A stretch of 64,000 nt of DNA from Selaginella moellendorffii (GCF_000143415.4 NW_003314348.1:67309-131308); one strand, 5' to 3'. Shown: positions 1-11,603, counted from the first letter of the stretch. Numbers and translations: made by a program. The notes: generated by a model from the sequence alone, not told the origin.

Positions 1-317
1 TTCGGGAGAACACTCTAATCCCCACGAGTGGCTACACTCAAACCATTGTACCATTGCAACGCCATCCCTTGGAAACACATGGGAAACTCACGCAAACATT
101 GAGTATTATCCGAAGAATGATATGTGGCAATCACTATGAAGTGATCAAACCAATGGTACACATTATCCCCAAGATTCCTGCGAAAGAACTCCGGTCGAAT
201 GCGAGGATTGGCACTAAGAGGAGGAGGAGTTGTACCACGTGTCGTGAATGTCACCATAAATTGAGTTTGGTTGTTCAATTGCAAACACATAGCATCAAGC
301 AATTGGACCAACTGCTG
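1..317 (-). pseudogene. gag N-terminal fragment of element A1
   Basis: The reading matches the gag of the sister copies: QQLVQLLDAM, then NNQTQ, RPEFFR and VYHWFDHF, then a CLREFP segment. The normal N-terminus, which starts MADPQSPP in the 63710 copy, is displaced by the insertion at 323-519, so the frame that now runs into this segment begins with unrelated residues. Gag would form the cytoplasmic virus-like particle. This copy is incomplete on the left because the window ends. Confidence 0.7.
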
Positions 318-322
318 CTCAA

Positions 323-519
323 TGTAAGCAACCAAAGAGAACGACTTGAGAGACGATCCGTTGGAGTTCAAATATAGAGGGAAAAGGGCCCATGAACAAG
401 AGTGCACCCCCTTTTCCAATTGGTTAAGGGTCTTGGGATATTTGGGGTTAAGTGTCCTTGGGTTTGAATAGTACTGGGCTGGGTGACCTCCCGGGGAAGT
501 CCAAACTCAAGAGCTTACA
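323..519 (-). mobile_element. 197-bp solo LTR / TRIM-like insertion with 5-bp target duplication
   Basis: The insert begins TGTAAGC and ends GCTTACA, giving TG...CA termini with 7-bp inverted ends. It is flanked by CTCAA on both sides (318-322 and 520-524). The intact leader/gag junction of the sister element at 63710 serves as the empty site. There is no coding capacity. A decayed copy lies in the opposite orientation at 60054-60232. Size and ends fit a solo LTR or a TRIM/SMART element. Strand is given in the orientation of the host element and is arbitrary. Confidence 0.75.
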
Positions 520-719
520 CTCAAGAGTTAAAGGAGAAGATTGTTAATCTGCTATGAAGATGAATGAAAAAGAAAGAGTAAAAGAAGATAAATGACAAAA
601 AGTTAGAAGGAAATAGTAGATCTAGACAATGCAAAAAGCTAAATCTAAAGGAAATGGAAAAAACTAAATCTAGATAATGCAAAAGCTAGATCTAAACCAA
701 AATCCCAAATTCAAGCACT

Positions 720-998
720 CCTCAGAAGGTGCTATTCACCTCCACCAATATGAGTGGAATATAGAAAGGGAATACAGAAAATGTGCATATCAATTAGCCT
801 AATCCTCAGAAGGTGCTATTCACCTCCACCAATATGAGTGGAATATAGAAAGGGAATACAGAAAATGTGCATATCAATTAGCCTAAAAACCCTAGCTCAG
901 GAGTGAGTGGTCCGAATTGAAACTAATTCGATGACTACCAAAATCCCACTACGCTAATATTAGTATATAGCATTGTAGCCGTACACTTAGCTCTCACA
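720..998 (-). repeat. 5' LTR portion of A1 with 84-bp internal tandem duplication
   Basis: Positions 720-803 and 804-887 are near-identical direct copies of an 84-bp segment that occurs once in the sister LTRs at 34200-34411 and 63304-63545. The rest of the LTR up to 998 is collinear with the sisters. The LTR's inner boundary is uncertain because no complete 5'/3' pair is available for comparison. Confidence 0.7.
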
Positions 999-1739
999 GA
1001 ACGATATTATAACCTTGAACGATGGTCATGTGGCTTTGGTTTGGGCGAAATTTAAAATCTCTTAAAGTGGTTTGAAAATTCTACTTGGTGTTTAAGCAAA
1101 ACTTAAGGGACTAATATACTTAGAATATACTTGGATTTTCTAGGATATTTTACCCTTATTCAGTTAAATTAATCTTATAATTTATAATCATATTTATAAT
1201 TTATAAACTTTCCTAAACACTTCATAATATATTCTTTAATATTCTACCATCTAATGGTTAATATGCAATAAGATTAATCTTGATTTACAAATTATAAACA
1301 TGTTTATAATTATTGATCAATTGGATTATTCAATGGCACTACAATTAAGCAAACCAAATGTTGTTTCATGCAAACATACAGCAATATATTTAAATTGTGG
1401 TGTCAAGACTTTTTACTTAAAATATGAATTCAGATAGTTTTGTTAATTCAGATAATATAAATATTTCTTCAAAAGATATAATTAAAACTTATATAGAAAT
1501 ACAAGAAGAATTAAAATTTTGCATGCCGCATGTGCTTAATAAAAGTGTTATTCCTGTTTATTAATAAAATTGGAAGTTTATAATCATAAATAAAAAGAAA
1601 CCTAATTTTATTACATATTGGTAGAATAAATTAGAATATACTAAGAAGTGTTTAGGAAAGTTGACAACTCATAACATGTTTATAAATTATAAATACAATA
1701 TTAATATAAATGAACAACAATTATTCAATAGTAGAACAT
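999..1739. repeat. AT-rich gene-free stretch with a degenerate foldback
   Basis: No coding sequence is supported. An inverted repeat is visible: about 1196-1280 (contains AACTTTCCTAAACACTTC) and about 1605-1700 (contains its reverse complement, GAAGTGTTTAGGAAAGTT). This suggests an old MITE-like foldback of roughly 0.5 kb. No target duplication was resolved. Confidence 0.4.
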
Positions 1740-1894
1740 TACCTACAACAAGAGACGCATTGGTGGTTAGAAAAGTGAAAAACTAAGTTCCAGCCACAGG
1801 AGTACTGCATGAGAAGCCAAAGTCAACGCTGATGGTATCTGCAGCTGAATGGTGGAAACAGAATCAGTGTACATGGAGAATAGTACGCGAATGT

Positions 1895-3845
1895 ATTTCA
1901 AAACGAAGTTGTACGCCATCATTGCCACGTCAGTGTACCCGCCATTTCGAGTCCTCCGGTGCTCAAGCATGGCGACGATGTGCTTGTTTCTTATGGGGGG
2001 CTCTACTACAATGCCAAGGTGATTTCAAAGGTTTCGAAGCTAGGTTTTAGCGATCTTAGCGATCCCATGGCAAATGCAGGTCACCAACATCAAGTTTCGA
2101 GCGAATGCTTGGCGGTATTTAGTGCATTACACGGTTTGTTTGAGACTACCAAGAAATGTGTCAGTGGATTTTATTGTCCTGTATTTTTGCAGGGATGGAG
2201 CAAAAAGTAGTGTAACCCTTTGATATTAATCTAGGCAACAATTTTCTTGGCCTCGATTCTTGGTTTTGCAGATTTGACGAGTGGGTTCGCAGCAATCGCA
2301 TTTTCGACGAGAAGGCCAGGGGCCAGCTTAAGATCGCCCCAAAGGTAAAGCAGGAGCTTGGTTTCAGCGATGGATTGAACCGGCAGGAGGCAAATCCTTC
2401 GGACTCGCTGTCCAAAGTCTCCAAAGTCGAGCAGTCCAAGCGTTGCAAGAGTCGGCCTTCTGTGGGAGCCACTGCTGAGAGGGGAAAGATGATAAAAACT
2501 CCTAAACAGGAGTTTATAATCGAGAGCCCTAGCGATTTGGGAAAACAGGACGCGAAGCTTCTTCCAATTCAGGTACCGTAGTTTCTTTCAATGCTACTTT
2601 ACTATTGCTTTGTCTCTTTTCTTTTCTGTTGCTAGATTGTTCTGCCGAGAACTTTGCGGCGACATCTGCAGGATCACAAGGATCGCATCGAGAACCTCCA
2701 ACTCACAAGACTTCCCAAGAAACCCAGCGTGGAGGACATTCTGAAATTGTATCAAGACCACAGGATGCTCAAGAGAGGAAAAGCTGAGAGGTGTATATAT
2801 AATGCCGTCAAGTTTCATTGTGCAAACTTTTGCCTTCCAGGATTGACGTCGAGGTTTCAAACGGCCTGCGGTATTACTTCGACAGAACTCTCAAGAACTT
2901 GCTCTTGTACCCGGCAGAACGGAAGCAATATGCAACCTTGCTTTCGCTCAACAGCGACATTGTACCGTCCACGATCTATGGAGCCGAGCATTTGCTTCGT
3001 CTCTTCCGTAAGTGATGAGCTTTCCACCTTTAAGCCCTCTTAACAAATCACCTAGATAACAGCCAAACTCGCGGAGCTTCTCGTGTATGATCAGCTCAAA
3101 GAGAAAGAGGTGTCCGAGCTCGAAGACAAAGTGATGGAGATAATGCTGTAAGTGGACCATTGCAATCTTCTTCTTGTTTGTTTGACTCAAGAAGCCATGG
3201 CAGATTCATTGAGGGAAACGAGTCGCAGTTCCTGTGTGCTTAATCGAACCATAGACGTATCAGGTGGTGAAACGATCCCCAAACGATTAAGTTCGCTTTC
3301 ATCGTTTCATGATGTGGTAGCTTGTGGATTTTGTAATTTTATGGTTATAGCACTCTCGCGCGAGCGACGAGCTACTGGAAACTAGATAGCTTTTCACTGA
3401 TGCCATTAACAATTCTCAGTGAATTGACGGACTTTTGGCTCGAGAACAAAGCTGCTAGCAATCGAAAATCATTGCACGAGAGGAGTGTGGCTCCCTCTCT
3501 TGCTACTCTACTTTGTCGATATTTCTATAGTAGATTGGAACACAAGCAGACAGTGTGGACCACACCTCGACCATTAGTTAAAAAAGAGAAAGTTTCTTCC
3601 TTCTTTATCTTCCCCAAGGACAAGCAGACCTCTGTACATGTCAACGTTCACTTCTTTTCTATCAGCAAGCAAGCGAGCAAAACGAAAGAATCGAGCCAGG
3701 GGTCGAACACTGCATCATCTCTTTTTTCTCCTTTCCTTGTTGCTTGCTCTTTTGGCGGCCTCTCAAGAAGAAAAGAAAAAGAGAGACAAGCACAGTTGGA
3801 TTCAATCGGATTCCCCTGTGTTTCTGTACCTCCCCTTGGCCCCTT
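1895..3845 (+). repeat. Inverted duplication, arm 1 (MRG gene segment)
   Basis: This segment matches the reverse complement of 45400-47355 nearly base for base, through exons, introns and about 600 bp of 3' flank. Homology ends abruptly near 1895 (47355 in the partner) and 3845 (45400). The arms are about 41.5 kb apart and in opposite orientation. Confidence 0.9.
1962..3243 (+). pseudogene. MRG-domain chromatin protein, copy 1, start codon deleted
   Basis: The exons mirror the intact minus-strand copy at 45996-47301: to 2018, 2080-2133, 2193-2206, 2272-2572, 2636-2790, 2841-3007, 3063-3147 and 3204-3243. The product would have an N-terminal chromo barrel (GDDVLVSYGGLYYNAK, then WRYLVHY and GWSKKFDEWV) and a C-terminal MRG domain (RRHLQDHKDRIENLQL, LPKKPSVEDIL, NGLRYYFDRTL). 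MRG15/Eaf3-type proteins read methylated H3 tails within histone acetyltransferase and related complexes. Eight bases present in copy 2, including the ATG of MDPP, are missing after position 1956. No in-frame ATG lies between the upstream stop at 1881 and the chromodomain. All other exons and splice sites look intact, so this is either a young pseudogene or a gene using a new upstream exon or a non-ATG start. Confidence 0.75.
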
Positions 3846-4571
3846 ACAAGTTTGCTTACCAACATAGCAGAGATAATATCATAATTCCATTGTGATATCT
3901 AAAAGGGTTTGTAAAAATAAAATATAAATAATTAAAATATTTATAAATCAAAGTTAAACAAAAAACTGTGGTCAGTGTGGGTGGGGAAACTTGAAGAAGG
4001 CACCAAGACGAAAGTTCTGACAATAACTAGTTGAATGGACAATGTGGATTTGCACATTTTGAAGGGGTGGGAGCAAAAACAAATATTAAAACTATAGCAT
4101 TGAAATAATATGAGAAAATAATTACAAATATACAATTACTAGTTATTGATAAAGTAGCATTTTAAATTAAGAGATTAAATGAAGTACACAGTTTATATAA
4201 ATTTTTTATAAATTTAAGAACACTTGAAATTATAAAATATTTGAAAAGATAATATCAAAGATTATGAATTACATAGATAATAAGACAATATAGAAATAAA
4301 AAAATTATACAAAAATAAAAATAATGAATCCTACTAAAAAAGATAAAGATATGAAAATTTTAAACTTTGAAGTTCCGCTATTAAAAGTAACATAATAATA
4401 TCCATATACTATATACAAATAATCAAGTACAACATTAAGACTCCATCTTGAATGAAAAGTTTAATTTAATAACAAAAAATCATTCATTAGAATATTAATG
4501 AAAGGATTAAAACTTTAATATTAAACTATTTATGAAATAATTTAATTACAAACTATAAAGTTTATAAATAT
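3846..4571. other. AT-rich intergenic sequence, nothing recognised
   Basis: This is low-complexity AT-rich DNA with short interrupted frames only. I see no gene, RNA gene or repeat terminus that can be supported. Confidence 0.5.
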
Positions 4572-6851
4572 ATATATGTATATACATGTATTACCTTACA
4601 TAGATAATACACTAATTATAGTACTAAAGCATATTGACCATCCATATCATATTTGAATATGATCTATCCATCCAAAGCACTCACATTAGTGGAGATGAAG
4701 GGCAATGCAATTTGTACTTAAAGGGCAAAGTTTTTTGGCAATGCTTTACTTTAATATTCAGGATTGTGTTTTTCTTTTTTATTTCTTCATTCTCTTTTAA
4801 ATTTAGATTTGTATTAGCTTTTTGCAAGATCTAGAATTTTAGCTATTGCTATGCTTATATTTGTTCTTTCTTCTAATCTTTATTGGATTCTCTTCTTCTA
4901 CCATGCCACATTGTCATTGATCAAGGAGTATGTTATTTGAGATTGTTTATGCTATTCTTTTGGATTGAACTTTTGGTGCTGTGTCATATTAATGTTACAT
5001 TAGTCCTTGATGTATTGCCATCTTTAACTTTTATGGGACATGATTATACAATTTGTCTTGTTTTCGGTGTTCTGCCATCTTTAGTTGATGTGAAGTGTGA
5101 TTGTGACATTGATTGGCAATCTATGGATAATCCAGTTCAATTCTTGAAAAATATTTGAGGATCAAATTTATGAAAAGATGATATGTACAAACTCTAGTGG
5201 ATTCTAGATTATGATGACAAGTTTAATTATTATAAAGATTGTTTTGGAGATGAAGTGAAGATTTTGTAGGGTAAATATCAATCCTTCAATTTGCCATTTA
5301 ATCTTTTCTCTTTACCTTTTGCTATTTCTCAACCTTTTTTTATTTCTTAGCTTGAGCCACTTTTTCATATTCTTAGTGTTCCTTCCTCCTCTGCAATATT
5401 TCATTTTCTTGGTATATTGATTATTTCTGACTCTTATGATTCTCATTCTTAATCTAGGGTTGAGTTAAGTGTTTTCTATCTTCCTCATACTAATATGGAT
5501 GTTGAGTATGTATATGAAATAGAGAATTTTACTTTTGTTTCATTAACAAAGTCTTTGATTAATTCTAATATTGAGTATTTCCATATTTCAAGGGTTAAGT
5601 CACTTTGGCCAGAATTTCAAGTTGTGTCTCCACTTATTAGTGTTACTAGGAGCTTTTGTTTTCTTATTGTTGCTAAAAAGTTTATGTATTCCCTCGAGAG
5701 TGTAGATATTATTATTGATTTTCCCATCTCAAGTGTTGAGTTATATATTGAGGAAGTTGAATGGTGTGAATTTTTTGTTTATATTGTGGTGGCAAAAGTA
5801 TTTTATGATAAGAAGTCCCCTATTTTCCAAACTTTAAACATATATCCTTTTAATTTTATTATTGTTGCATTGCCAGCTTCTGTAAATTTTTCTTCCAATG
5901 CTTTTTGATCCATTTTTTTTTCTTCTACAATGGTTTTTCCTCAGTTTTTCTCACTTTCTCTTTTTGTTTTGACATTTCAAAAAATAATTCTTTAGAGGGG
6001 GGGAGGGGTGGTTAGAGGGAAGGTATAGTAGTTTGGCCTCGACAATAAAGTGAGGATAAGTGACTATGGTAGTAAAGTGAAGATGAATAATGGAATGAGG
6101 ACAAGTATAGTGAGTCCGAATAGAACATTTAGCCCTGGCATAGTGAGGCTAAACGAATATGATAATGGAATAAAGCCAAATATAGATAATAAAGTGAGGA
6201 CGAGCATAGCAAATCCAAACAAAGATAGTGTTTTAGAATTTATTTTCCTTCAAGGAGGGCATAAAGAAGATATAGAGGACAAACAGAGTGAATCCAACCT
6301 ATTATATACAGTGTTAGACAAGGATAATGATTGTGAGTTTAAGTTAATATAGATTTCAAATATTAACCAAAAGGAAGGCATAAGTAAGTTTTACTTATGG
6401 TCCTAAGTCCTAGTTAATGATGGTTTTGGAGGATCATCAATAGATACACTTAGAGATAGGATATATTATTTGCTACAATGGTGCTTTATGGACTACAATG
6501 GCTCTTGAAGTTCTTTACTTTGGTTTAAAGTTATGGTTTCAATGTTGGTTTAAACATTTAGTAGTTGCACATAGAGTTGCAATTGGTTTATTAAGATTCC
6601 GTAATTGACTAATACTTATGCTATGGCTCTAGATTTTGTTTCAATCATGGTTGTCAACAACTTTGTTATTAGTTTTGTGGGAGCTACAGATTCTTATGAT
6701 AATTTGTTATTGTTCAATAAAATTATTGTCATTACCTTTTCATTTTCCAAAGAGGAAGATGGTGTAAGGTTTGTAAATACATATGCATGTATTATCCTGC
6801 TTAGATAATACACTAATTATAGTACTAAAGCATATAAAGTCTGGTCCATCC
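4572..6851. repeat. Decayed transposon sequence between about 75-bp direct repeats
   Basis: Positions 4572-4643 and 6777-6851 share AGATAATACACTAATTATAG and surrounding sequence in direct orientation. Just inside the left repeat, about 4676-4830 resembles the A-family LTR on the plus strand (ACTCACATTAGTGGAGATGA, then a degraded TTTAGATCTAGC-like motif). The remainder is AT-rich with frames such as 5495-5908 and 6050-6352 that match nothing I recognise. I read it as a heavily mutated retroelement; family assignment of the interior is not possible. Confidence 0.4.
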
Positions 6852-7370
6852 ACATATATACATAAATCTGTATATAAGCAGGGGTCTAAACCCCAATTAA
6901 TATACCTATTCCCACTCACATAAACTAAATATTAAAATGTTGTGTTAAAACTAAAACTCAATTTTTATATATTTACTAATGTTTTTCTCTAATCAAGAGA
7001 TAAAAATATAAAGCAAATAAAAAGTAAATACTATATGTTGAAAATGGAAAATATAAAGTGATAAAATGTTTTTATTACTTTTGCTTTGATGATTTAAAAT
7101 ACATAAAACTTTTAAAATAGGAGCAAATACATACTAAGGATAAAGAAGGCTATAGGAGGCAACTATTACAGATTAATGCTTAAGTATTAATGTGATATAA
7201 AATCTTTTTTTGAAAATGAATAAACTTATTTAAATTTTAAACATATTACTATTTCTGTTTAACTTTCTAAAAGAATTCAAAATAGATAATTTTTATTATA
7301 ATTTTTATTAAACCACATTATATAACAAGAGTCTTGCCATTTTAAAGAAAAACATTAATACCAGCCTTTA
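6852..7370. other. AT-rich spacer, nothing recognised
   Basis: There is no supported gene or repeat boundary here. Sequence continues AT-rich up to the truncated end of the element A LTR. Confidence 0.45.
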
Positions 7371-7549
7371 TGAGTGCATGGAATATGGAAAAAAATGTGC
7401 ATATCAATTAGCTCAAAAACTTTAGCTTATACACAGGAGTGAGTGATCCGAATTAAAACCAATCTGATGGCTACCAAAACCCCACTACGCTAATATTAAT
7501 ATATGGTATTGTAGCTATACACTTGGACCTCACATCATTCCCTCCTCTC
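7371..7549 (-). repeat. Truncated 3' LTR and polypurine tract of element A
   Basis: The minus-strand polypurine tract GAGAGGAGGGAATGA (7535-7549) directly precedes the LTR start TGTGAGGTCC at 7534. The LTR is collinear with the other A LTRs to about 7371 and is then replaced by unrelated AT-rich DNA. Confidence 0.75.
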
Positions 7550-7559
7550 AAAATAATAA

Positions 7560-8918
7560 AAAGACCATCTGGGTTCTTTTGTAGATAGGCCAGGATTTGG
7601 AGGAACATCAAGAGGATGCATTAGCAGATATATAGATGGTATTAATTATTTTTGATCCTTTTGTACAAATTGTTTCAAATGTTGCACATACAAAATTTCT
7701 AGAGGATCGACCTACTGGACATCATGTCAAACCTTATAAACTTGTGGTCCAACTTGCTGCAACATTCGATATAGTCTTTTCCACTTAGTAAAGAGTGCTT
7801 TAGATAAACCACATATCGTAAGATGGGGAAAATGGACTAACACCAAGTCATCCATTTTGTACTCTACAGATGGATGATGATGGGAGTTGTAGTGCCATTG
7901 TTGTCCCACTTTTATATGGCCTAAGTGTTCAGTAGATTCTACTTGGATAAGTGGAAAAATTCTCATCAAATACTGATCCCATAACCTAGTATTGGCAGCT
8001 CGTGGTAATCACGAAAGTAAACCCAGCTCCATTGGTAATATTGGATCATGACCATATAAGAGTTTATATGATGAAGCACCAACAAAACTCTGCACCCCTA
8101 TGACATATGCATACCAAAGAGATGGCAAATAACTATCCCAATCCGAATGCTGAAAGTTAATATACTTCGTGATTATTCCTTTGAATGTTCAAATAAGCCG
8201 TTCCACCAAACTGTCTAACTGTGGATGATAAGCACTCGTGAAAGTGTAGTGGATCCCTAACTGAGATGTCAAAACGTGAAATGCCTCAGCAATAAATACA
8301 AGACTATTATCCGAAAGAATCTATTCCAGACAAGAATGCTAGAACACCACTCAATTGAGGAAGAAGTATCTAATAACAGTTGCAGAGGCGCTAGCAAGAC
8401 CACCAACTTCCAACCAACAAGTCAAATAGTTAGAAGCAATAATAACATATTTATTGCTAGAAATCAATCGTGGAAAAGATCCCATAAAATAAAATGCCAC
8501 CAGCTCAAACAGGCGAGAAACTGCAATTGACTTTAACCATCCTTCTGCGGCACGAGGGGGAGTATTACAAGCCTGGCACCAAACGTAGCTATGGATATAC
8601 TGGATAACATCACGTCACATCTCTGGCCAATAAAAAGACCTACGCAACTTCTCAGTTACACAAGATGTCTTATATGCCCGCCTAGAATAAGAGAATCATG
8701 GTAGGCATGGAGAAATTGTAGAATAAAGACAGAAGGCACCACCAGCCATAAAGGATCATCAAGAACCGTCCCCACAAAATAAAGAAGGCTGTCTTCAAAA
8801 CAATATTAAGATTGTAAATGCTAAAATGGTAAGTCATTAGCAAGTGATTGAAACCCATCTCGAAACCTTTGAATCCACAGCTCAGTCTTTTGAGCCTTGC
8901 AGACCTCATCAAAAGAAG
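7560..8918 (-). pseudogene. Integrase of element A (degenerate)
   Basis: Reading the minus strand across stops gives a zinc-binding region (HHDSLILGGHIRHLV, then FYWPEM and CQACN), a core with SDNSLVFIAEAF and FTSAYHPQLDSLVERL, and a C-terminal part DDLVLVHFPHL, then FTKWKRLYRML near 7727-7969. This is the usual order for a Ty3/gypsy integrase, which inserts cDNA in the nucleus. The first catalytic Asp region (FELVAFYFMG) appears to have lost its Asp. Several in-frame stops and frame changes rule out function. Its N-terminal end is cut at 8918 by element B. Confidence 0.75.
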
Positions 8919-8923
8919 GTAGA

Positions 8924-9694
8924 TGTAACGCTGAATTTCAAGCCGAACTCCAAGCCTGTTGCACAACAAAACGAGGGTCCAATACAATCCTACGAGCACC
9001 AGCTCCCCATATCCAGCACCTGCACGCAAAAATGGTGTCAGATGGGAGTCTGGCACAATTTTGGCATACTAGTGGCCTAACGTGAGGAGCAGGGTACCCT
9101 ACCGACTGGAGCAGTGTGGAGCTTAGGTTTAGACTCAAGCCGGACGCAGAACAAGGAGCAACATAACCTAACAGGAGCCAAACTAATGTCTCAAGTGGTC
9201 GAACATGCATTTCAACCACTATCCCTACTATACATTTAGAACTCCCTATATCCCCCCCCCCCCTTGAGGAACACACACTTTGGGTTTTCACCCCAAGCCT
9301 CCCTTAGTACCAAGAGTTAGTCTTTGAGATAAGCTCAAAACTTACTAAATATGGAATGGCATAAGATTGCGAATTTGGACACAGGATGAACACTATTGTG
9401 TTCAGGCCAACCTCTACATTCTATAGATATGCCAAATGAGTGAATCTAGACACTTTCCATAAATAGCATTTGGGACCAAAATGAGACCAACACAAAGGGT
9501 ATGATAGCGAGAGTGTTTGGCAAACACGATAAACTATCATCTAGCAATATTGAGGGATTAGTCTCAATACATGAGGGTTTTTGCCAAGCTAGTGCAAGAT
9601 AGAGCAAAAGAAAACTAAAAAGCCAGGCCAAGTATGTTTGGCAAAATAGACACTTAAGAATTCCGTCCTTATGCTTATCCGGCCAAGTACAAAT
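8924..9694 (-). repeat. 3' LTR of element B, distal part
   Basis: It is collinear with 30165-30936 of the 5' LTR, including a poly-C run near 9250 and GAGGAACACAC. It stops at 9694, exactly where DNA transposon D begins; the remaining LTR sequence resumes at 17102. Confidence 0.9.
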
Positions 9695-9718
9695 AAGCTC
9701 TATTTCGTTAAAGTGGGA
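9695..9718 (+). repeat. Left terminal inverted repeat of D
   Basis: Twenty-four bases beginning AAGCTCTATTTCG and ending AAGTGGGA are matched perfectly in inverted orientation at 17078-17101. Beyond them the two ends diverge, although AATGGGAC and ATCCCACTT suggest a short subterminal echo. Confidence 0.9.
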
Positions 9719-10192
9719 TTTATTCAGTAAAATGGGACTAAGTACAAATTTTCAAGTATTTGAAAATGATGTGAATTTATATGTTTTTTGTCCATGGGCT
9801 AGACATATCTGGGGCATGGTGACTAGCGCGGTGACTTTGTGTCCAGACTGAGTCCATCTGGTTGTATAATAAATCTCATTGTCAAGGTGAACAAGCCGAA
9901 TCTGAAGCTAAAGAAGAGCGATGGCATGCGCGCACACACTATTTGTTTGTTCATTGAGCGTGTGGTGAGCTTTCCAAGATGAACGTCATTCCTATTAGCT
10001 AGACATATAACTTAATGGTGAGAACATTTAGATATTATTCAATGTTATCTTTTTCTAACGAATCTAATTGTGAAGGTGTAGCAAGAGGCATTGCTAGTCT
10101 GGAGAAGTCATTTAACTCATTTGACCCTTAGTGTATTTTCATGAAACTAAATAACATTTATATTATTAAGGAATTTCTCTAGTACCTTTTTT

Positions 10193-11230
10193 TTACGACA
10201 TAAAGGCTTGCATTTCTTTCAAAGGTGATTTAGTAAAAGGCCTGAGGGCACATGCCATTTTCGACAAAGCCATTTTGATAGCAGTGCACTCGTCACACTT
10301 TGAAAAGCTGGAGTACTTTCTTATACTCACATCCCTGAACCTGTTGCTCCACAATCTACTAAATCTAGATTGGCTCAGCTTCCTGTAGCCATTACTCTGG
10401 AGTTCCCGATTCACATCTTCCAATATGGCCCCCTTGGTATACATGGAAGGGAGAACTCGTTAGGTGTCTTGTGTTCCATCTTCCAAGAGGCGGGTTTTAT
10501 GTGGTTGTTGCTCGCTACATGTCTCGACAAACCTCTTGAAGATTGCCTCTTCATATACAACATGACCCCTGGTTTTGTGAGTACTGTCGTTCCCATGGAC
10601 TGCCTGTTGAACCCTTTGTTCCTCGAATTCAGTTTTGATTCTGTAGAATGTGGTTTGAGGGACTCCATAAATGATTCTCCATGCCTTCATGCAGACCAAA
10701 CCCTTCTGGAAGACCATGCCCCCCACCTGATGTTCTGAAGCATCAACAGATGACCGTAATGCCTCATACACAAAATTGCGAGCTGCCTTCCAGGACAATG
10801 TCTTGTATCTTGCTCTCTCCTCTTCAATAGCATCCCAATTAGCATGTTGACAGCACCTCCTCTTGCAACAAGCAACTGTCGAGACCATTCGAACCTCCAT
10901 CGCCATTTTCTGCCTTTTCGGTTCGTTGCTCAGATCCCTTTGGCTGCGCTTTAGAAAGGTGTACTTTCTTTTCCCATGAAGAGATGTTCTGTCATCAGTT
11001 GTAGTGGTGTTTGATTGTGAATCCTTCACATTCTCAAACACTAAGTACCTCAATTTCCACCGCACAATGCTTCCAATAGTCAGATTGTTTTCTTCTGTGT
11101 CAACAACCTCTAAAATCGCAACTCCAATATCATCCCAGCCCAATTCTTGATTAGCAACCGCATCTCTTGGATCGACAACTGTGGCTAAGCCCTCAGCTAC
11201 CACCTCCCCCTCGGGGTTGTTTAGAAACAC
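10193..11230 (-). pseudogene. Cys-rich transposase-like ORF of D, one in-frame stop, C-terminus missing
   Basis: A single minus-strand frame runs from 11230 to 10193 with one stop (TAA, 10460-10462). The part before the stop has 256 codons; 83 sense codons follow from the ATG at 10444. It holds an acidic N-terminal segment, a Cys cluster (CCKRRCCQHANW) followed by LSWKAARNFVYEALR, a VPQTTFYRIK segment, and after the stop SRFSRLWSNRFRDVSIRKY, then SKCDECTAIK. The layout recalls the N-terminal half of large transposon-derived proteins with a DUF7869-type core; this is from memory of the family style and is not proven. The expected catalytic C-terminal half is absent, and non-coding sequence follows to the TIR. 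Possibly non-functional, with activity supplied in trans. Confidence 0.45.
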
Positions 11231-11603
11231 CTTTGCCTAAATCCATGTAGCACGGTTCTTAAGATCCACGGAGGGAACATGCGCTGTCCCCAACATCTGC
11301 TTTCTTCTGAAGATTTTTCAAGGCAACAACAACATTTACCCCGACGACCATCTCTCCTCGTTCAATAGCGACCACATTCCCATCGAAGACAGTCTCTACT
11401 GATACACCCTAAGCCATTGACAGTGTATAACAAAGTTCCGATCCATAGACACAAGGGTCTCTTTTGCAACTCTCTTCCCACCATTCAAAATGTAAACCTT
11501 TTCCCCAACCCTGAAGGCCATTCTGAAAGTGCAGAAAAGAAGTTAAGACCATAAAAAAAATGATTGGAGAATGGCCTAAATCATAATATACCAAACAACC
11601 TCA

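Larger units (their letters stand above)
1..998 (-). mobile_element. Ty3/gypsy element A1, 5' end (LTR, leader, gag start), cut by window edge
   Basis: Read on the minus strand, this is an LTR starting at 998 (TGTGAGAGCTAAGTGTAC), a leader, and the start of gag running off the left edge. The same LTR start and gag occur at 34411 (minus) and 63304 (plus), so the family has at least three copies here. The flank after the LTR start is GAACG (999-1003); its partner lies outside the window, so the target duplication cannot be tested. A small insertion at 323-519 splits leader from gag. Confidence 0.8.

Noticed and set aside
9250-9264. Runs of C (also about 30496-30509) as a possible G-quadruplex regulatory site
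   Set aside because: Homopolymer tract inherited within the LTR of element B. No spaced G-tract pattern.
8682-9291. 124- and 117-codon minus-strand frames
   Set aside because: They run across the junction of element A integrase and the LTR of element B, so they are shadows of repeats.
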